Shown here: positions 38,036 to 50,177 of the stretch, piece by piece
Layout: each line of letters starts with the position of its first letter
Position numbering within the stretch: position 1 is the stretch's first letter
Assembly (NCBI RefSeq): GCF_003945595.2
Contig: NW_024103874.1
Location: 1,932,001 to 1,996,000 of the forward strand
Length of the DNA: 64,000 nt
Direction of reading: 5' to 3'
From: Pipra filicauda
Lineage: Eukaryota; Chordata; Aves; Passeriformes; Pipridae
Translations under genes and position numbers: made by a program
Notes under the pieces: model-generated
Databases searched by the model: none
What the model was told of the DNA's origin: nothing
The model's input: only the letters and a program-made list of their open reading frames with translations

Positions 38036-40778
38036 TCACAGCTGGCTAAGGATCCCAGGAAGAGAAGCTGTTTGCCCTTTCTCCTACCTGGCTCTGCAGT
38101 TTATGGGTCAGGTCAGGAGCTGACTCATTGAGGACACCCAAGAGCACACGGGGTGGAAGGGAAGTGGTGGAAATCTTTGGCACAGGAACGGGGACAGTCT
38201 GTGGCAAACCAGTCCCCTTGTGGTGAGGGGAACTGGATCTGCAAGTCTTGGTATGACCAAGAGAGAAGCTACTTCCTAAACTTTTACAGCCAGAATCCAG
38301 GAGGGATCATTCTCTCTTGGGTGAATAAAGGATGTTTGGCCACCATTTGGAGCAGGAGTGAGGCTAAAACCCACAATCAGCCAAATCTGCCAGCACTCAC
38401 ACACATGAATTTGCACTGAGGCTTAGTTGCCTGGGTTTTTTTTAATGGAGAACATAATCAGCTCACTATATATTCTCCTTGTGTAACCATCTATCCATCA
38501 TCTCCAATATGCACAGCTAAAAAAGCACAAACCAGATTGTCATTGTTATTTTTTGAGAAAACATTTCTTTGTTCAAGTGCAAAGCTTTGTCTCCTTCAGT
38601 TGTACTGGGTTTTAGTTATTCTAAAATCTGACTTTATAAAAACCTTCTGCAGAAGCAGATAAAATGAAGGCTCTCTCTGTGTAGGAGTGATTAGTATTCT
38701 GTAGTGTCGCAGTACATTTTCATACTGATTTTTTGTGTGTTTCTCCCCCATCAGAATAGTACACTTGTGGGTTCTGCATATCTTAAAATAGATTGAAGAT
38801 AACATTTTTTTAAAAATCTGCACTTGGGCCCCTTAATTATCCAACTTTTTTGCAACTTTTGAAGGCTGATTATTCATTTTAGGTAATAAAAAATGTGAGT
38901 GACTGCCCAAAATCAAACATAACGGTGTTCGAAGGGAAGGCTGGAAACACTTGGTTCATATGTACTTTCCTTCTTTCAGGTGCAGAAATCCTTGGGAATG
39001 TAAACACTGGATGGTTTAATTGTTTCTGTATATTAGAGGAAAATAGATATTTCCTAATTATACAAAATGACCGTACTGACAAGGACACAGCCTGGCTGCA
39101 TCCCCTGCCCTTCTCCCTGGAGAAGTGGCCTTTAATTGCCTGGCAGTCCATAAACACCCACAGAAGAGGGAAGAGGCTGGTGCAGGGCCTGGGCCTCAAA
39201 TACATCACTGGAACGTTCAGCAGCAAGACCTGAGCAAATATTTAAACCAGAAACAACTCCAAGCAAGTGCACAAAGGGATGTTGGAGTTGGCCTGGGCCA
39301 AACGTCGGGGAAACAAATCTGAAAAGCAAAAATCCCACAAATATCATTTCAATGACTTTACTACCTTCTGAGTCTGATGCTTCTAAAACAAAAAATCAGA
39401 TCTTTTTTTTCTCCTCTTTCCCTGTGTGCAAGTGAAAATATTTATATTTAAATTCTTGTTGCCCTTGAACAGTGGCTTCCTTTCTTGTGTTCCTTATGGA
39501 TAAGCAGCTGCCTTCAGCCCCAGTATCACTGCATTGACTTCAGCTGTATTACTAATGTGCTTAGTGATAGGCACGTGCTTAATTAGCAAGGAGAAAAGAG
39601 ACTTTAAATAGTTCCCCGATCTGGGAAAGCTGGTTTAGGTTAACTACAAATGTGATTTGCCTTTTGGGAACCTTGGTCTCACTTCCATGATTGAGGGCAA
39701 ACCATAACGGAGTAATGGACAGATAATGCACTTAACTCCATTTTTTTAAACAATATTTTATTGATTTAACTGAAAATCTCAGGTCTGTGGATTTGCTCTC
39801 TTTACTGCCAGCCAATAACTGTGTTAAAAGAAAAAGGAGGGGGGGGACAAGACACCAATGTCTCACTCTGAGATTTTAACCCTTTCCAGCTTTTTTCCTT
39901 TATAAACCTCCTTTGTCTCAGAAGATGGGAGGAAACAAAGCCAGAAGCATTTCTTTGGCACAGCAGCGAAACATAGAGAGAGAAGAAAGGCAAAACAGGG
40001 ACAGCCCAATTTGTGTCACAGCTCACTACATTAGAGCATGTCTGAGCCCTGGATTTTCTCTCTGTTCATGCCAGTACTCCTTTGATGATTACTTTATCTG
40101 AAACAGATAAGACATCATGAATTTGATTATGGCATCACTCCACGTGCTTTGACAGGGCCTCAAGCACAGTGGTAAATTGCTGTCTGAGCACTTCCATTCT
40201 TATTACATGGCACGGCTGCAGTTAAGGACTGAGCTGGAATAAATATAGAATTTAAAAAAATGATAACAGTCACTCAGCCTTTAAAGAAATTACTCCTTTA
40301 AAGTTACAGTGTCTTCTCATTACTTTCAATGTCATTCAGTTAAACATTAATAATTGCTGGCCTGTGCATAACCTGCAAGCTCAAAGCCCTCCCAGAGCCC
40401 AGCCAGTTCTACAGTGTTGAAATGTCATTTTTGACCATCTTTGTAGAGTTTAATCAGTACAGTTTAAACTGTACAGGACTGACGAGGAGAACTGTTGACG
40501 GCAGTTACTTTGAGACTGATCATATAATTTTCAATCTGAATTTTATGACTGCAGTATTTTAAGCAGAACAGTACAGTAACTGTAATTTTAACAAGAGGAG
40601 CATTTTACTGGGTTTTTTCCCTATGCACTAGTCTGGAATTCTACACACTTAAACAGTCTCTTAGTTTAAAGACCTCAGTCTTGGTAAAAAGAAAACTAAT
40701 GTACACCACAGTTCAAAGTAGGTTGTCTGAAGAGCAAGCAAATACATCACTGCATTGTCACTGCAAGTTCAGAAATCC
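38036..40778. other. Unique non-coding DNA
   Basis: No gene is recognised. The block at about 39540-39690 combines TGCTTAATTAGC, CACGTG and TTAACTAC-type sites and may be a conserved element. Overlapping frames at 38879-39233 on both strands lack support. There is an eight-G run at about 39838-39846. Confidence 0.4.
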
Positions 40779-40804
40779 TATTATTATTATTATTATTATT
40801 ATTA
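40779..40804 (+). repeat. Trinucleotide microsatellite (TAT)n
   Basis: There are about eight and a half uninterrupted ATT/TAT units. Confidence 0.95.
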
Positions 40805-41587
40805 CACCTTAAAAATACAAGATTTAAGTCAGAGGAAAGTCTACAGAATTCTGAGGTGAGACCATTGCATTTCCTTCTGACTCCTTAGAAGTCCAAACAG
40901 GGGAGAAGGTTTGTGGAAGACTTTACAGGATAAATGGAAGACATCCCACTGGAAGAGGGAAAGTTCTTTGTGAACGTGGTTGGTTCATTTTGTCCCATAA
41001 GTTTGCAGGAGTTCACCTGAAGGAGGATGGTTTTCAGCCACCAGAAGAGCTGGGTTTTATCAGCCACATCTGGGGGAAGAGAAACTTCCAGTGGACCAAG
41101 AGGATGTAGCAGGGGCAGAAAAGGGAGAAAGGAGAGAAGAAAACTTGAGTAAAATTACCATTTTTTTTAAATGTATCTTTATTAATGCAGTTACTGCCTG
41201 ATCATCCTTCAGCCAACCACGATGAGTGAAAGTCGTGGCAGGAATCCAAGATCAATCCTGACCAAACTTAGGGAACACATCTGGGAGAGCAGAAATTGCA
41301 GCTTCACCACTGGGAAGAAGAAACTTGGATTCAGAAGGACCAATAGTGCATGGAGTGATGCAGGGAAAGAGTGACTGTCCTCTCCTATACTGTAAGATAC
41401 TTGTAAAAAAGGTGTGTAATCCAAAGGCTAAATCTTTCTTTAACTGGCAAATAATGCTCTTATTTTGCTTGATTAAAGACCGGGTAGAAACCTCTAAAGG
41501 TGTCTTGAAAAGTGCTAAAGCATGGTCCTATAGTGCCATACCTAGAAAAAATTTATAAGGTAGTATACAGATATATTAAAGATTTTA
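40805..41587. other. Unique non-coding DNA
   Basis: No gene or repeat is recognised up to the CR1 copy. Confidence 0.4.
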
Positions 41588-41796
41588 TTAGACATTAGAA
41601 AACATGTTTTCCCTGTTAGGGTGGTCAGGCATTAGAAGGGGCTGCCCAGGGCAGTGGTGGAGTCACCATCCCGGGAGGTTTTTAAGAGGTGGGTGATGTG
41701 GTTGAGGGGTTACAGTGGCAGTGCTGGGTTGACAGTTGGACTGGATGATCTTAAAGGTCTCTTCCAACCTTGATGATTCCATGATTCTCTGATTCA
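41588..41796 (+). mobile_element. CR1 LINE 3' fragment (second subfamily)
   Basis: The sequence follows a CR1 3' end of a different subfamily from the 15.7-kb copy. It shows AGGGTGGTCAGGCATTAGAA, GGCTGCCCAGGGCAGTGGTG, GAGTCACCATCCCGGGAGG, then GGACTGGATGATCTTAAAGG and TCTTCCAACC. It ends in the 8-base ATGATTCC/ATGATTCT tail repeat. Upstream, ATTAGACATTAGAAAACATG corresponds to the degenerate AGATATTAGGAAA segment of the element. The copy is 5'-truncated and non-coding. Confidence 0.92.
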
Positions 41797-44700
41797 GTAC
41801 CTCAGACAGACCGGATCTCACAGCCCAGCTGTTTGGGAAGCAGGGCTCGGAGCTCACGGAGCGAGTCTGAGGAGCCGCAGCGACCTCCATGGAGGGTCCA
41901 CAGCCTTCCTCCCAGGAGCAGCTCCCAACCCTGCAAGTTTCCTGGGACTGCTTTTGTGTCTCAGGGTCACAGAACTCTGCCCACAGAGCCGGGTCAGGCT
42001 CCTGTCCTCCTCAGCTGACAGGGTGTGCCCAGAGCCAAAGCAAAGAGGGGCCCCTGCTTTGATGTGCCTCACCAGAACCCCAGAGAAGTGCATGGAGAGT
42101 CTTTCAATAATTAAGAGTTATGGATTTGAAAGCAGAGCTACTAGCACTGCCAAGCTCCACCAAAGTCTTTGAAAAGAACTCTGTCAAAATGCGTTTCTAA
42201 GAAGAAATTATGTTATAAATTATTTTTATGGAATGTTCCAATGTTAAGTGAATATTTAGGTTGCAGTTCATGAAAACCTCCCTCTTCTGAAAAAATGTTT
42301 TCATTTTTTAGATTTCTCTTTGTCAGCATTTCTAACAGTAAAAATGACAAACTTTCATGGGTAGGTGCCAATGGAGACAGCTGTATTTTATTATTGAATA
42401 CTTCTGGTGCTTAGTTTGGCACCAGTCCTGTTTATATTGCTAGTAAGATTTCATGCAAGCCTTTGCAAGGTCTTGTGTTTAAACTTAAATGTCTGATATG
42501 GTTTGTAATTGATTCCACCCTGTTCCCTCCCTCCTCCTTCTCAGTCCAGTTTGTAAAAGAGAATTTATCACTGTGTGGGGAACACAAACCTTCCAGTGCT
42601 GCGGATTCAAAGACAAAAATTCCATAGCAAGATCCTAGAAACCTCTGGTTCTATTATGACTCTCTTCAACTGCTAGGAGAATGTAGTAACCCCTGCTGTT
42701 CCTGCCCTCGGATTCTTATTTTTTGGTGTGTATTTTGATTAATTGACTTTGCTCAGGGTTAAATCACACCAACCCATGTGCTTCCCATCTTGGAGCAAAA
42801 AATCTACCTATTGGCTGTACCTCCCCGTCCTTTATTTTCCTGTTTGTCTGTGCCCTAGCCTGGGCACACTGGGCAGTTTGCTGAACGCTTGGATGGGAGT
42901 CAGTGAGTATCAAAAAGCAGCTTCACAACAATATCCCTTCAACAGGAAGACGGATTTGCTTTGGTGCCTTCCTGAAAAACACCGAATGGCTGAACTTCAC
43001 TTCTGTGAGGGCTCAAATTACACGAACATGAAGTCACTAAGAGCAGAGGATTTGTTTTATATGAGTGAACTTCAGAAGGCAGCAGAGCAGAGTTTTTTAA
43101 AACCCATCCACTGGAGCTCCATAATGATAAACAAGGCAGGTTCATGTGCCTTGGGCTGGTGTGTACAGAGCCAAAGATAACCCAAGGATTAAACACCCAC
43201 CGGCCGATTTAGCATGTAATGAGCTACTCCTGATGGAAATCAGGGAACTGCAGTTGGCCTTGAGAATCACTTGTCATTGCCAAGAGCTCTGTGATAGCCA
43301 GCCTGGTCACACCTCCTTTATCACTGCCATGGCTTGCAGCAGATCCTGCTGGGCCTGAGATGCTCTTTTTGGTGTTTGCCAGTACAGCCAGAATTACAAC
43401 ACCCGTGTCTTTGGCCGTGTCTTCAGGGTTACTGCGGTACAAGAAATGAGTGTGTGCTCTATGTCACAGCATTCTCCTCTTGTCCCCACCAGATCATGCA
43501 CAGAGTTTCACAATATTTCAAATTCAGCTTTGCTGAATTGGTTTATATCAGAACTGCATCCATGCCTTCAGAACTCATTCTCTATGTGCTGCTAATAAAT
43601 GTTTTCCAGATTTAAAGATAAAATGGGATATTCACAATCAACTCAGGTTCCCACATCGCTCTGTATTCTGTGGTGGGCCCCTGTTAAAACTGTAAACATA
43701 CTCCCTTACCTCATTACTCTGAATTTTGTTACAGTGAACTGCATGTGCAGCTTATCTCACCATAACAAATTTCTCTACAGCCATAGCTGGAATGACAATG
43801 TGTTTCTGTAGAGGAGGAAAAACTATACAGGGCTTTAAAAGTCAATGTTTCTCTCCCACCCACCATTAAAAAAAAGTGCGTAGAAACTTCCTGTAGGCAT
43901 AAAACCATGAAGACACTTGCACAGGGTATGATTGTTCTTCAAGGGAAATGAAAGGATCCTCTGTAGATTTCAATACAGAAAGAAGGCTATAATTGCATGT
44001 TATGCAGATATCATTCATGACAGAATTACAACAAATATCCAATGCCAGGAACTCAGACGAGGAGCTGTCGCGTTTTGCTAATCCCGCTCTCTTGGGGTGA
44101 ACAAAAGATGGTGCATCAGTAAATTGGCACCAGAGCTTAATTAGTGCTCTCATTCAGCCTACTAAGTAGGAAGAGATGGCAGAAGAAGTAGATAATATTC
44201 AACAAGCAGAGGGGCAGGCAGGCAGATCTGGATTAATAGAAATTGCAGACCTGGAGATCTCTAGAGAGTGCAAAACACAAGCGAAAATTTTATCCAACTT
44301 AATCGCAGTAGAATGCGAACCAGAATTCCCATAAGTTCTTTTGCTGCAATGGATATGAAGCCAAATGAACCCAGGTTTCCTCTAACTCTTTGTTTCACCT
44401 TCTGCTATGCAGGAAGGGGGGGAAGTGGGGCTCAGGCAATAACTTATCCTGAAACATTTTTGGAGCTAAAGGTCAGGTAGAGTTCCAGGAGAAGTGAGTT
44501 CCAGAGGAATGTAACTCTGAGTAAGAATTCCCATGTCCAGCTCCCACTCCCATCCTGATGGGGATGATTAGCTGAAGTTTCCTGATGAATGTAGGTGTAT
44601 GTAACAAGTCAGGGAGAGGGAAGTGATAGATTAGGTCATTTAGCCCAGTTTAGCAGCACTACGTGGATAGTTCAACCCTGCAGATTTGACACAGAGCTCT

Positions 44701-45527
44701 TGGGCAGCACGAAGCAAATAACCCAAGATAATGAAGTTCTCTTCCAGCTGGAAGGTGCTTCCCTGCAATTCAGCATTTGTCAAAGGTGCTGGACAGGATT
44801 CAAGATTCTCCCCTGGCACGAAAGCTTCACTACAAGTCTGCAGAGAAGCTGATAAGCTCCTTGATTTTAACATCTGAGGAAAATAAAAACATGTCAATTC
44901 TTGACTGGGGCAGATAAAACAACCATTTTGCTGGACTGGGATAACATTTCAGACTCTGGGGCTGGAGGTGCATCCAGCAGGACCTTGACATGATGCACAT
45001 TTTGACAAGAGGCAGGTTTATTGATTGAACACTGGTCAGGCAAATGGAACTTGCTAAGAATTGACTCTGGTAAACAGAGCTTGCTGCAGTGCCAGGCAAG
45101 CCTGTGTTACAATCAATTTGATTTTGTTATAATAATAATCTGCATCAGACTTAGCATCCCACTGAACAATCATTGGAGTAACACGGCTCCAGAAACACAA
45201 GGGAAAAAGCTCTCTTGGACTTGCTTTGGGGCTCTAGCAGTTTGAAAATATTCCCAAATCATTCATTTTCATTCAATTATTTATCCCTGATTTACACAAT
45301 TGCCCACCAAAATGATTTTTTACCATATTAATTTGGGCACATGTGACAGCACTTTTCACCTTTCACGCACTTTTCCTCGCTGCCTCCTCTTGCTTCTGAG
45401 AGATTTACTGCTCTACCGACACGAGTTTTCCAAATCCACAGCACGCAGCATGGAAGCTGCAAGGGCTCTTAATTCATTTGGCAAAAGCCATTAGGATTTT
45501 GTGAGTGTTGCAGCAGTTTAACACCCT
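41797..45527. other. Unique non-coding DNA
   Basis: No gene is recognised. A small CpG-containing patch lies at about 41848-41882, just downstream of the CR1 copy. The segment at 43950-44170 combines ATGCAGATATCATTC, GCTAATCCCG and GAGCTTAATTAGTGCTC, which suggests a regulatory element. Confidence 0.4.
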
Positions 45528-45636
45528 TCCCGAGGGAGGCGTTCGGAGGACAAACTGCCACGCGCGGGGTTGTTGTCACCGGCGGATCCTGAACTTGGTG
45601 GCACCGAGGGAAAGCTCGTAAAAGCACGCGTCTGGT
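45528..45636. promoter_or_regulatory. Short, very CpG-dense patch
   Basis: I count about 12 CpG in roughly 110 bases, including CACGCGCGGGG and ACCGGCGG, in otherwise CpG-poor DNA. It directly adjoins an ancient MIR-like remnant. It is too short to call a standard CpG island. No start codon or donor site is evident. Confidence 0.3.
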
Positions 45637-45712
45637 TTGATTCTTGACTTTGCCACACTTTGTGTGTGACCTTGAGCAGGTTCTGAGGTTCAGTGAGACT
45701 GAGGGCAGCTCA
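45629..45712 (+). mobile_element. MIR-like SINE remnant
   Basis: TTTGATTCTTGACTTTGCC, then TGTGTGTGACCTTGAGCAGG, then TTCTGAGG match the order of the MIR plus strand: GATTCCCGGCTCTGCCAC, the TGTGTGACCTTGGGCAAG core and CTCTGAGCC. The CTTGAGCAGG spacing is close to the family. Confidence 0.6.
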
Positions 45713-47714
45713 GCCACAGATATATCAGATATCTGTGCTGTATATGCACTGTTTACTCGACCCACCTCCAAAACCAACCCAAACGCTGACCCAGCCCCGC
45801 TGCAGTGAATCTGCTGTGACAGAAAAGCTCTGAGCTGAATGCAGCTCCAGGGTTAGTTCAGCAACAACTCTCCATAAAACTCCTGGGTCTGGGTCTAAGA
45901 AACAACCACAAGTCATCCCAACTGCAGGAGTTTCCCAACCTTGCTAACAAAGCACCTTTGTTTGGAGCATTGGCCAGGTAGAGATGGTGGGTTCATCTGT
46001 TACTCAAACCAGTTGATTTTGAGAACCTTTATAATTCCTATGCAGCATTCCTAAATCTTCTGTGCACCCATCAGTGGAAATTCCTGATGACATTTTGCTT
46101 TGAATTGTACAAAAAAAAAAAAAAAAAGGTTCCAGAGAAACATGGGAAAATTAGCATTTGCTCCTCAGCCCTCTTCTCAATTTAATCTACCTGGGTACTT
46201 TAAACTCTCTAGAGAATGAGAAACAGCACCAAATGGAGCATTAATTCCAGTGCTTGGTGCAAGAAATAAACACACTTCAGTGTTCCTTGCATGCTGAAAG
46301 AGCTCTGCATTTTAACTTGTTTGATGCCTAAATTAAGCCCAGCAAAATATTCCTTGGCTTATAAAACTGTATTAATTAAGAAAGTGCCTGATATCCTTTT
46401 GATGAGTAGGTTCAAAATGACAGATTTGAAGGGAAAGTTTCATCAGATTTTAGTCCTAACCAGACACTGAAAACTGATTTTTTGAACTGATAGTGGAACC
46501 CTCACACTGCCAACATGGACACCAACACAGAAAGGAATCAACAGAGTTTTAATTACATTCCGCAGACTTGGATCACCAGTGCTTTGGGTGCTGAAACATT
46601 TTCAGGTCTTGGTGACTGATGTGGAATATTTGAAGTGTGCAAAAATTTTTTCCATAACTTACAAGAGAAACAAGCATTTACTGAAGCTTTATAAAAAGAT
46701 TTGGTGACGTCCCACCCATTTCTGAAAATTTTCCTGAATGAAGATTGTACTTCGAAGGCTCTCTGAGTCTCCTGTCCACAAAGGTCCTATCTGTGTAAGG
46801 TTAAGTGTTTCAAAGAGATGTTCAGTACCAGGGAGGCTGCCTACAGTGTACACAGAAATTTAAATACTCCAAAGCCCTGGGCAAGTGAGAGAGAAACTGC
46901 AGCCAGTGCCCCCCCCCCTCATATTTTTCTGAAGCAGGAGAAACAGTCTCATCCAGATTTAGATGGACTTTGTTTTAAAGACATCAGTGTATCAAACGTT
47001 TGTAAAAGAATCAGCCACTATCTCGTGGCAAGTTCACCAGACAGAACCCTTAGTTAAATATATGATGTGGTTTCTACCTGCCAGACAGAAGAACACATCA
47101 CGTTTCATTTTGGATAAATTGCCATTAAAATGGCAGTTCTTTGGGCAGCGATGGAGGCTGTTTGCCAGCGAGACCCCCGGGACCAGATGGGCTCTGCAGT
47201 CCCCCCAGGACACGGCAGACGTGTGTCCTCTGAGGGTGTGTGTCCGAGGAAGGCACTGCCAGCACTCCACAGGAAAGCCCACGAGTCAACAGAAAATTTG
47301 GTTTCTCACCGTTGCCAGTTCTTTGGACTCTGCAAACACAAATATTCACTGCAGAAAAGAAGTGCATGAAAGAAAGATACTGTGGGTGCTTGGAGCTGTT
47401 GCCTCCATGCCACCCACTAGACTAACTCTCAAAAATAGGACTTCAGTAAAGTAATCCCTCCACGTTTCCTTTACACAGTGGTGGTTGGACACTGGGACCC
47501 AAATGCCCATTCCTCTTCCAGGGCATTCTGGTTTAAGTTAAAGCCACTTGATGTTAATTTTCAGCCTTAGCAATTACTGAACAATTTCTGTGTTTTATAG
47601 AAGTTGCAGCAGGAATATTCCTCTTGGGGTGAATCAATGTCAGCGTGTGCCAAGAAAGGGATTATTTTACAGGAGATAGTTACTTTTCCTTCTTTTTCCT
47701 GCCTCATAGAGAGT
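45713..47714. other. Unique non-coding DNA
   Basis: No gene is recognised. It includes a 17-A run at 46111-46127 and a 10-C run at 46909-46918. The 163-codon plus-strand frame at 46963-47454 has no recognisable domain and lies in CpG-richer sequence where stops are rarer. Confidence 0.4.
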
Positions 47715-47850
47715 CATTAATTCCGTGGGTGATTCTAATATTAAGTGTACATGCATGTGGTAGGTGGGTGGCAAAGACAGTTATTGATTATTATATGGAC
47801 ATATCTGCCAGAGCTCATCCCAATGTAATTAGAAATCCATGGCAATGAAT
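47715..47850. promoter_or_regulatory. Candidate conserved non-coding element
   Basis: GTGATTCTAATATTAAGTG, TACATGCATGTGG, GTTATTGATTATTATATGG and CAATGTAATTAGAAATCC lie within about 130 bases. This is a dense set of homeobox, PBX/HOX-like TGATTATT and octamer-like cores typical of deeply conserved enhancers. Conservation was not tested. Confidence 0.3.
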
Positions 47851-50015
47851 ACTGGAGTATGCACAAAGCTTAATAGCAGCTTTTGGAATAGCACAGCAGA
47901 ACAAATACCCATGGAGAAGGAAGATCTCTGCTCACAGAAGGCAGGGTGTGGAACAATCCAGTGGAGTTTGGTTCCTCTTTATGACACACCCATAACTGCT
48001 TTTTCATTTGCACAAAACTTTGCTGAGGTTTGGACGTGTGTCATTCCAAATCTCCTCCTTGAGGAATGGTTTAAAAATATAATGGGGCAAATTATATCTA
48101 TGGCAGTTCCCCCCTGCTTTGACTCAAGAGAAATGAAGACCTACTGCACTGGAAGAAAGGGTTTCAGTGCATGGGACCTCTCTGGGCCAGAGATGATTTT
48201 CTGACATCACAGCTCTGGGCTAAATCTGCTTAGAAGGTCCCTGTTTTGTTACAAGTTTCCAAGTCTGCCCATTTCCTTCACTATTGGGAATTACTCATAA
48301 ATCACCTTGCTGCAATGGAATTAAGAGCCATCAAAAAGCTCAGGAAGGAATTGTTTTGTCATTCCAACACTACACAGGTATATGTTCCCACCTGCACTTT
48401 AAATTCTCACTGATTTCAAACCCTGAGGTGAAAACACACCCAGAGAAGAGTTGTGTGAGTGGTGGATACCCTTGGACAGCAGCTTGGATTGTAGCAGCTC
48501 TTAAATCTCTCCATCGAAGGGCAAAAAAGAGTCTAAAATGTCTGTTCTTAAAGAACTTGCAGAGTTCTTTATGAAACAGACCCTTTGGCAGAAATTTCTC
48601 TTCTACAGAAATTATTTTCTACACAAATCCTCAAAGTTGCTAAATCCTTCTGAGAGCCACTAATGAACTCCAATATCTACTGCTTTTGGCAGATGTTCAG
48701 GGCACTGAGGATCTCACAAGGATTTTACCTTGACTCTCACTAGAATGGAGCATCTAATTGAAGCAAACCCAAATTAATTTGCTGTGCTGCAGCCTGTGCA
48801 GCTGCCATCTCGTGAGAGAGGGTCGAGACTCCCAAAGAAAAGCTGGGAATGCAGCACTGGGCTATCCTCAGGACACATACCATGGTCAGGCAGGGGCACA
48901 AACAGCAAGATCTTAAAATGCTTAAATGATTAGTAAATATCCAAGCACGTGCAGTGACCATGAACCTCAGAGCTGACATTCCAATGAACTTGGAATTGGA
49001 ATCTGAAGGACAGAACTGAGCACAGTGAGATTTGCACTGGATAAAACTCTGGCAACCATGCTATTGAATTCTATAATATCCAGCAGTGGAGAACTCTGGA
49101 AATCCAGGTGAACCTCTGTAGTCACAAGTTTAAAATGGGGCATCTGCTCTGCTAAATCTACTTTCTAAAACTTCAGCATTCATATTTTAAAATAGCAAAT
49201 TCTACTTGTCTCTGTCACTTGTAAAGTGGATGCTGTTACCCACCACAAAACATCCATCTTTGGATGGAAAATTGCTTTTCCACATTATTTTTTGGGAAAG
49301 CCTGTCCATTGGATTCCCATTTAAAAACAAATAGGGAAATGAAAGTGGCAAATGTTTTTATTTTCCACACTTTCATTAAAAAGGAAAAGCTATATTTTTA
49401 CAGCAAATATACATATATATAACAGCTTCACTGAAAGAAAGTAAGTTGTCTTGAAAAAAATAAAAAAAGCATGACTAGCTGCTGTGCTAGTAAAATGTTC
49501 TGAAATCCATGGAGACAGAGCCATATCCTGACAGGCTCCTTCCCACTCTGTGTCATGAAGGAGACCCTGAGCATGAGCGAGGCCAGGAGTATCTATCAGA
49601 AAATTACAAATGGCTACATGTGCAATTTTAATTAATGAACTGGTGACCTGAAAATGTAGATTTCAGGAAACACCAGCTGGTAAAACTCTGTACAACAAAC
49701 TGAGGCCAAGCAACTGGAAAATCACTGACAGCACAGTGTCTTAGTGGCAGCTCTGGAAAGAAATCCAGGAACTTTAAAATGAAGCACGAAAGCAAATGTT
49801 TCAATGAAAAAGTATGATATGAACACCTTTGTTATCAGTATTTCTCTTGTAGGAAATATTCTTTTGTTGCTACACTAAGTTTAATTGCATTAGTAACAGT
49901 GTAAGGAGTCTCTTCCAAGCAGTTGAAAACAATAATGAGTTCAGGCTGATCCAAGTCTTTACAGAGAAGGGAAGTGAGCCTGAGAAGAGCAATATTAGTG
50001 CTGTGTCAACACTAA
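47851..50015. other. Unique non-coding DNA
   Basis: No gene or repeat is recognised, apart from short AT runs such as ATATACATATATAT near 49408. Confidence 0.4.
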
Positions 50016-50177
50016 TATCAGAGTCACAGGATCGTTTAGGTTGGAAAAGACCCTTAAAATGATCAAGTCCAACCATTCCCCAGCATGACCAAGGCCACCA
50101 CTGCCCCATGTCCCCAAGTGCCACGTCCACACGGCTTTTACATCCCTCCAGGGATGGGGATCCACTGCTGCCCTCTT
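50016..50177 (-). mobile_element. CR1 LINE 3' fragment, reverse orientation
   Basis: The plus strand starts with AGAGTCACAGGATCGTTTAG, then GTTGGAAAAGACCCTTAAAA, TGATCAAGTCCAACC, CCAAGGCCACCACTGCCCC and ATGTCCCCAAGTGCC. It ends with CCCTCCAGGGATGGGGATCC. Read on the minus strand this is an uninterrupted CR1 3' end, similar in subfamily to the 41.6-kb copy and lacking coding capacity. Confidence 0.92.

Noticed and set aside
37620..38123. 167-codon plus-strand open frame
   Set aside because: Composition has no protein family signature, and it runs through a probable MIR-like remnant near its 3' end.
46963..47454. 163-codon plus-strand open frame
   Set aside because: It overlaps several minus-strand frames of similar length and has no recognisable domain, so it is probably chance.
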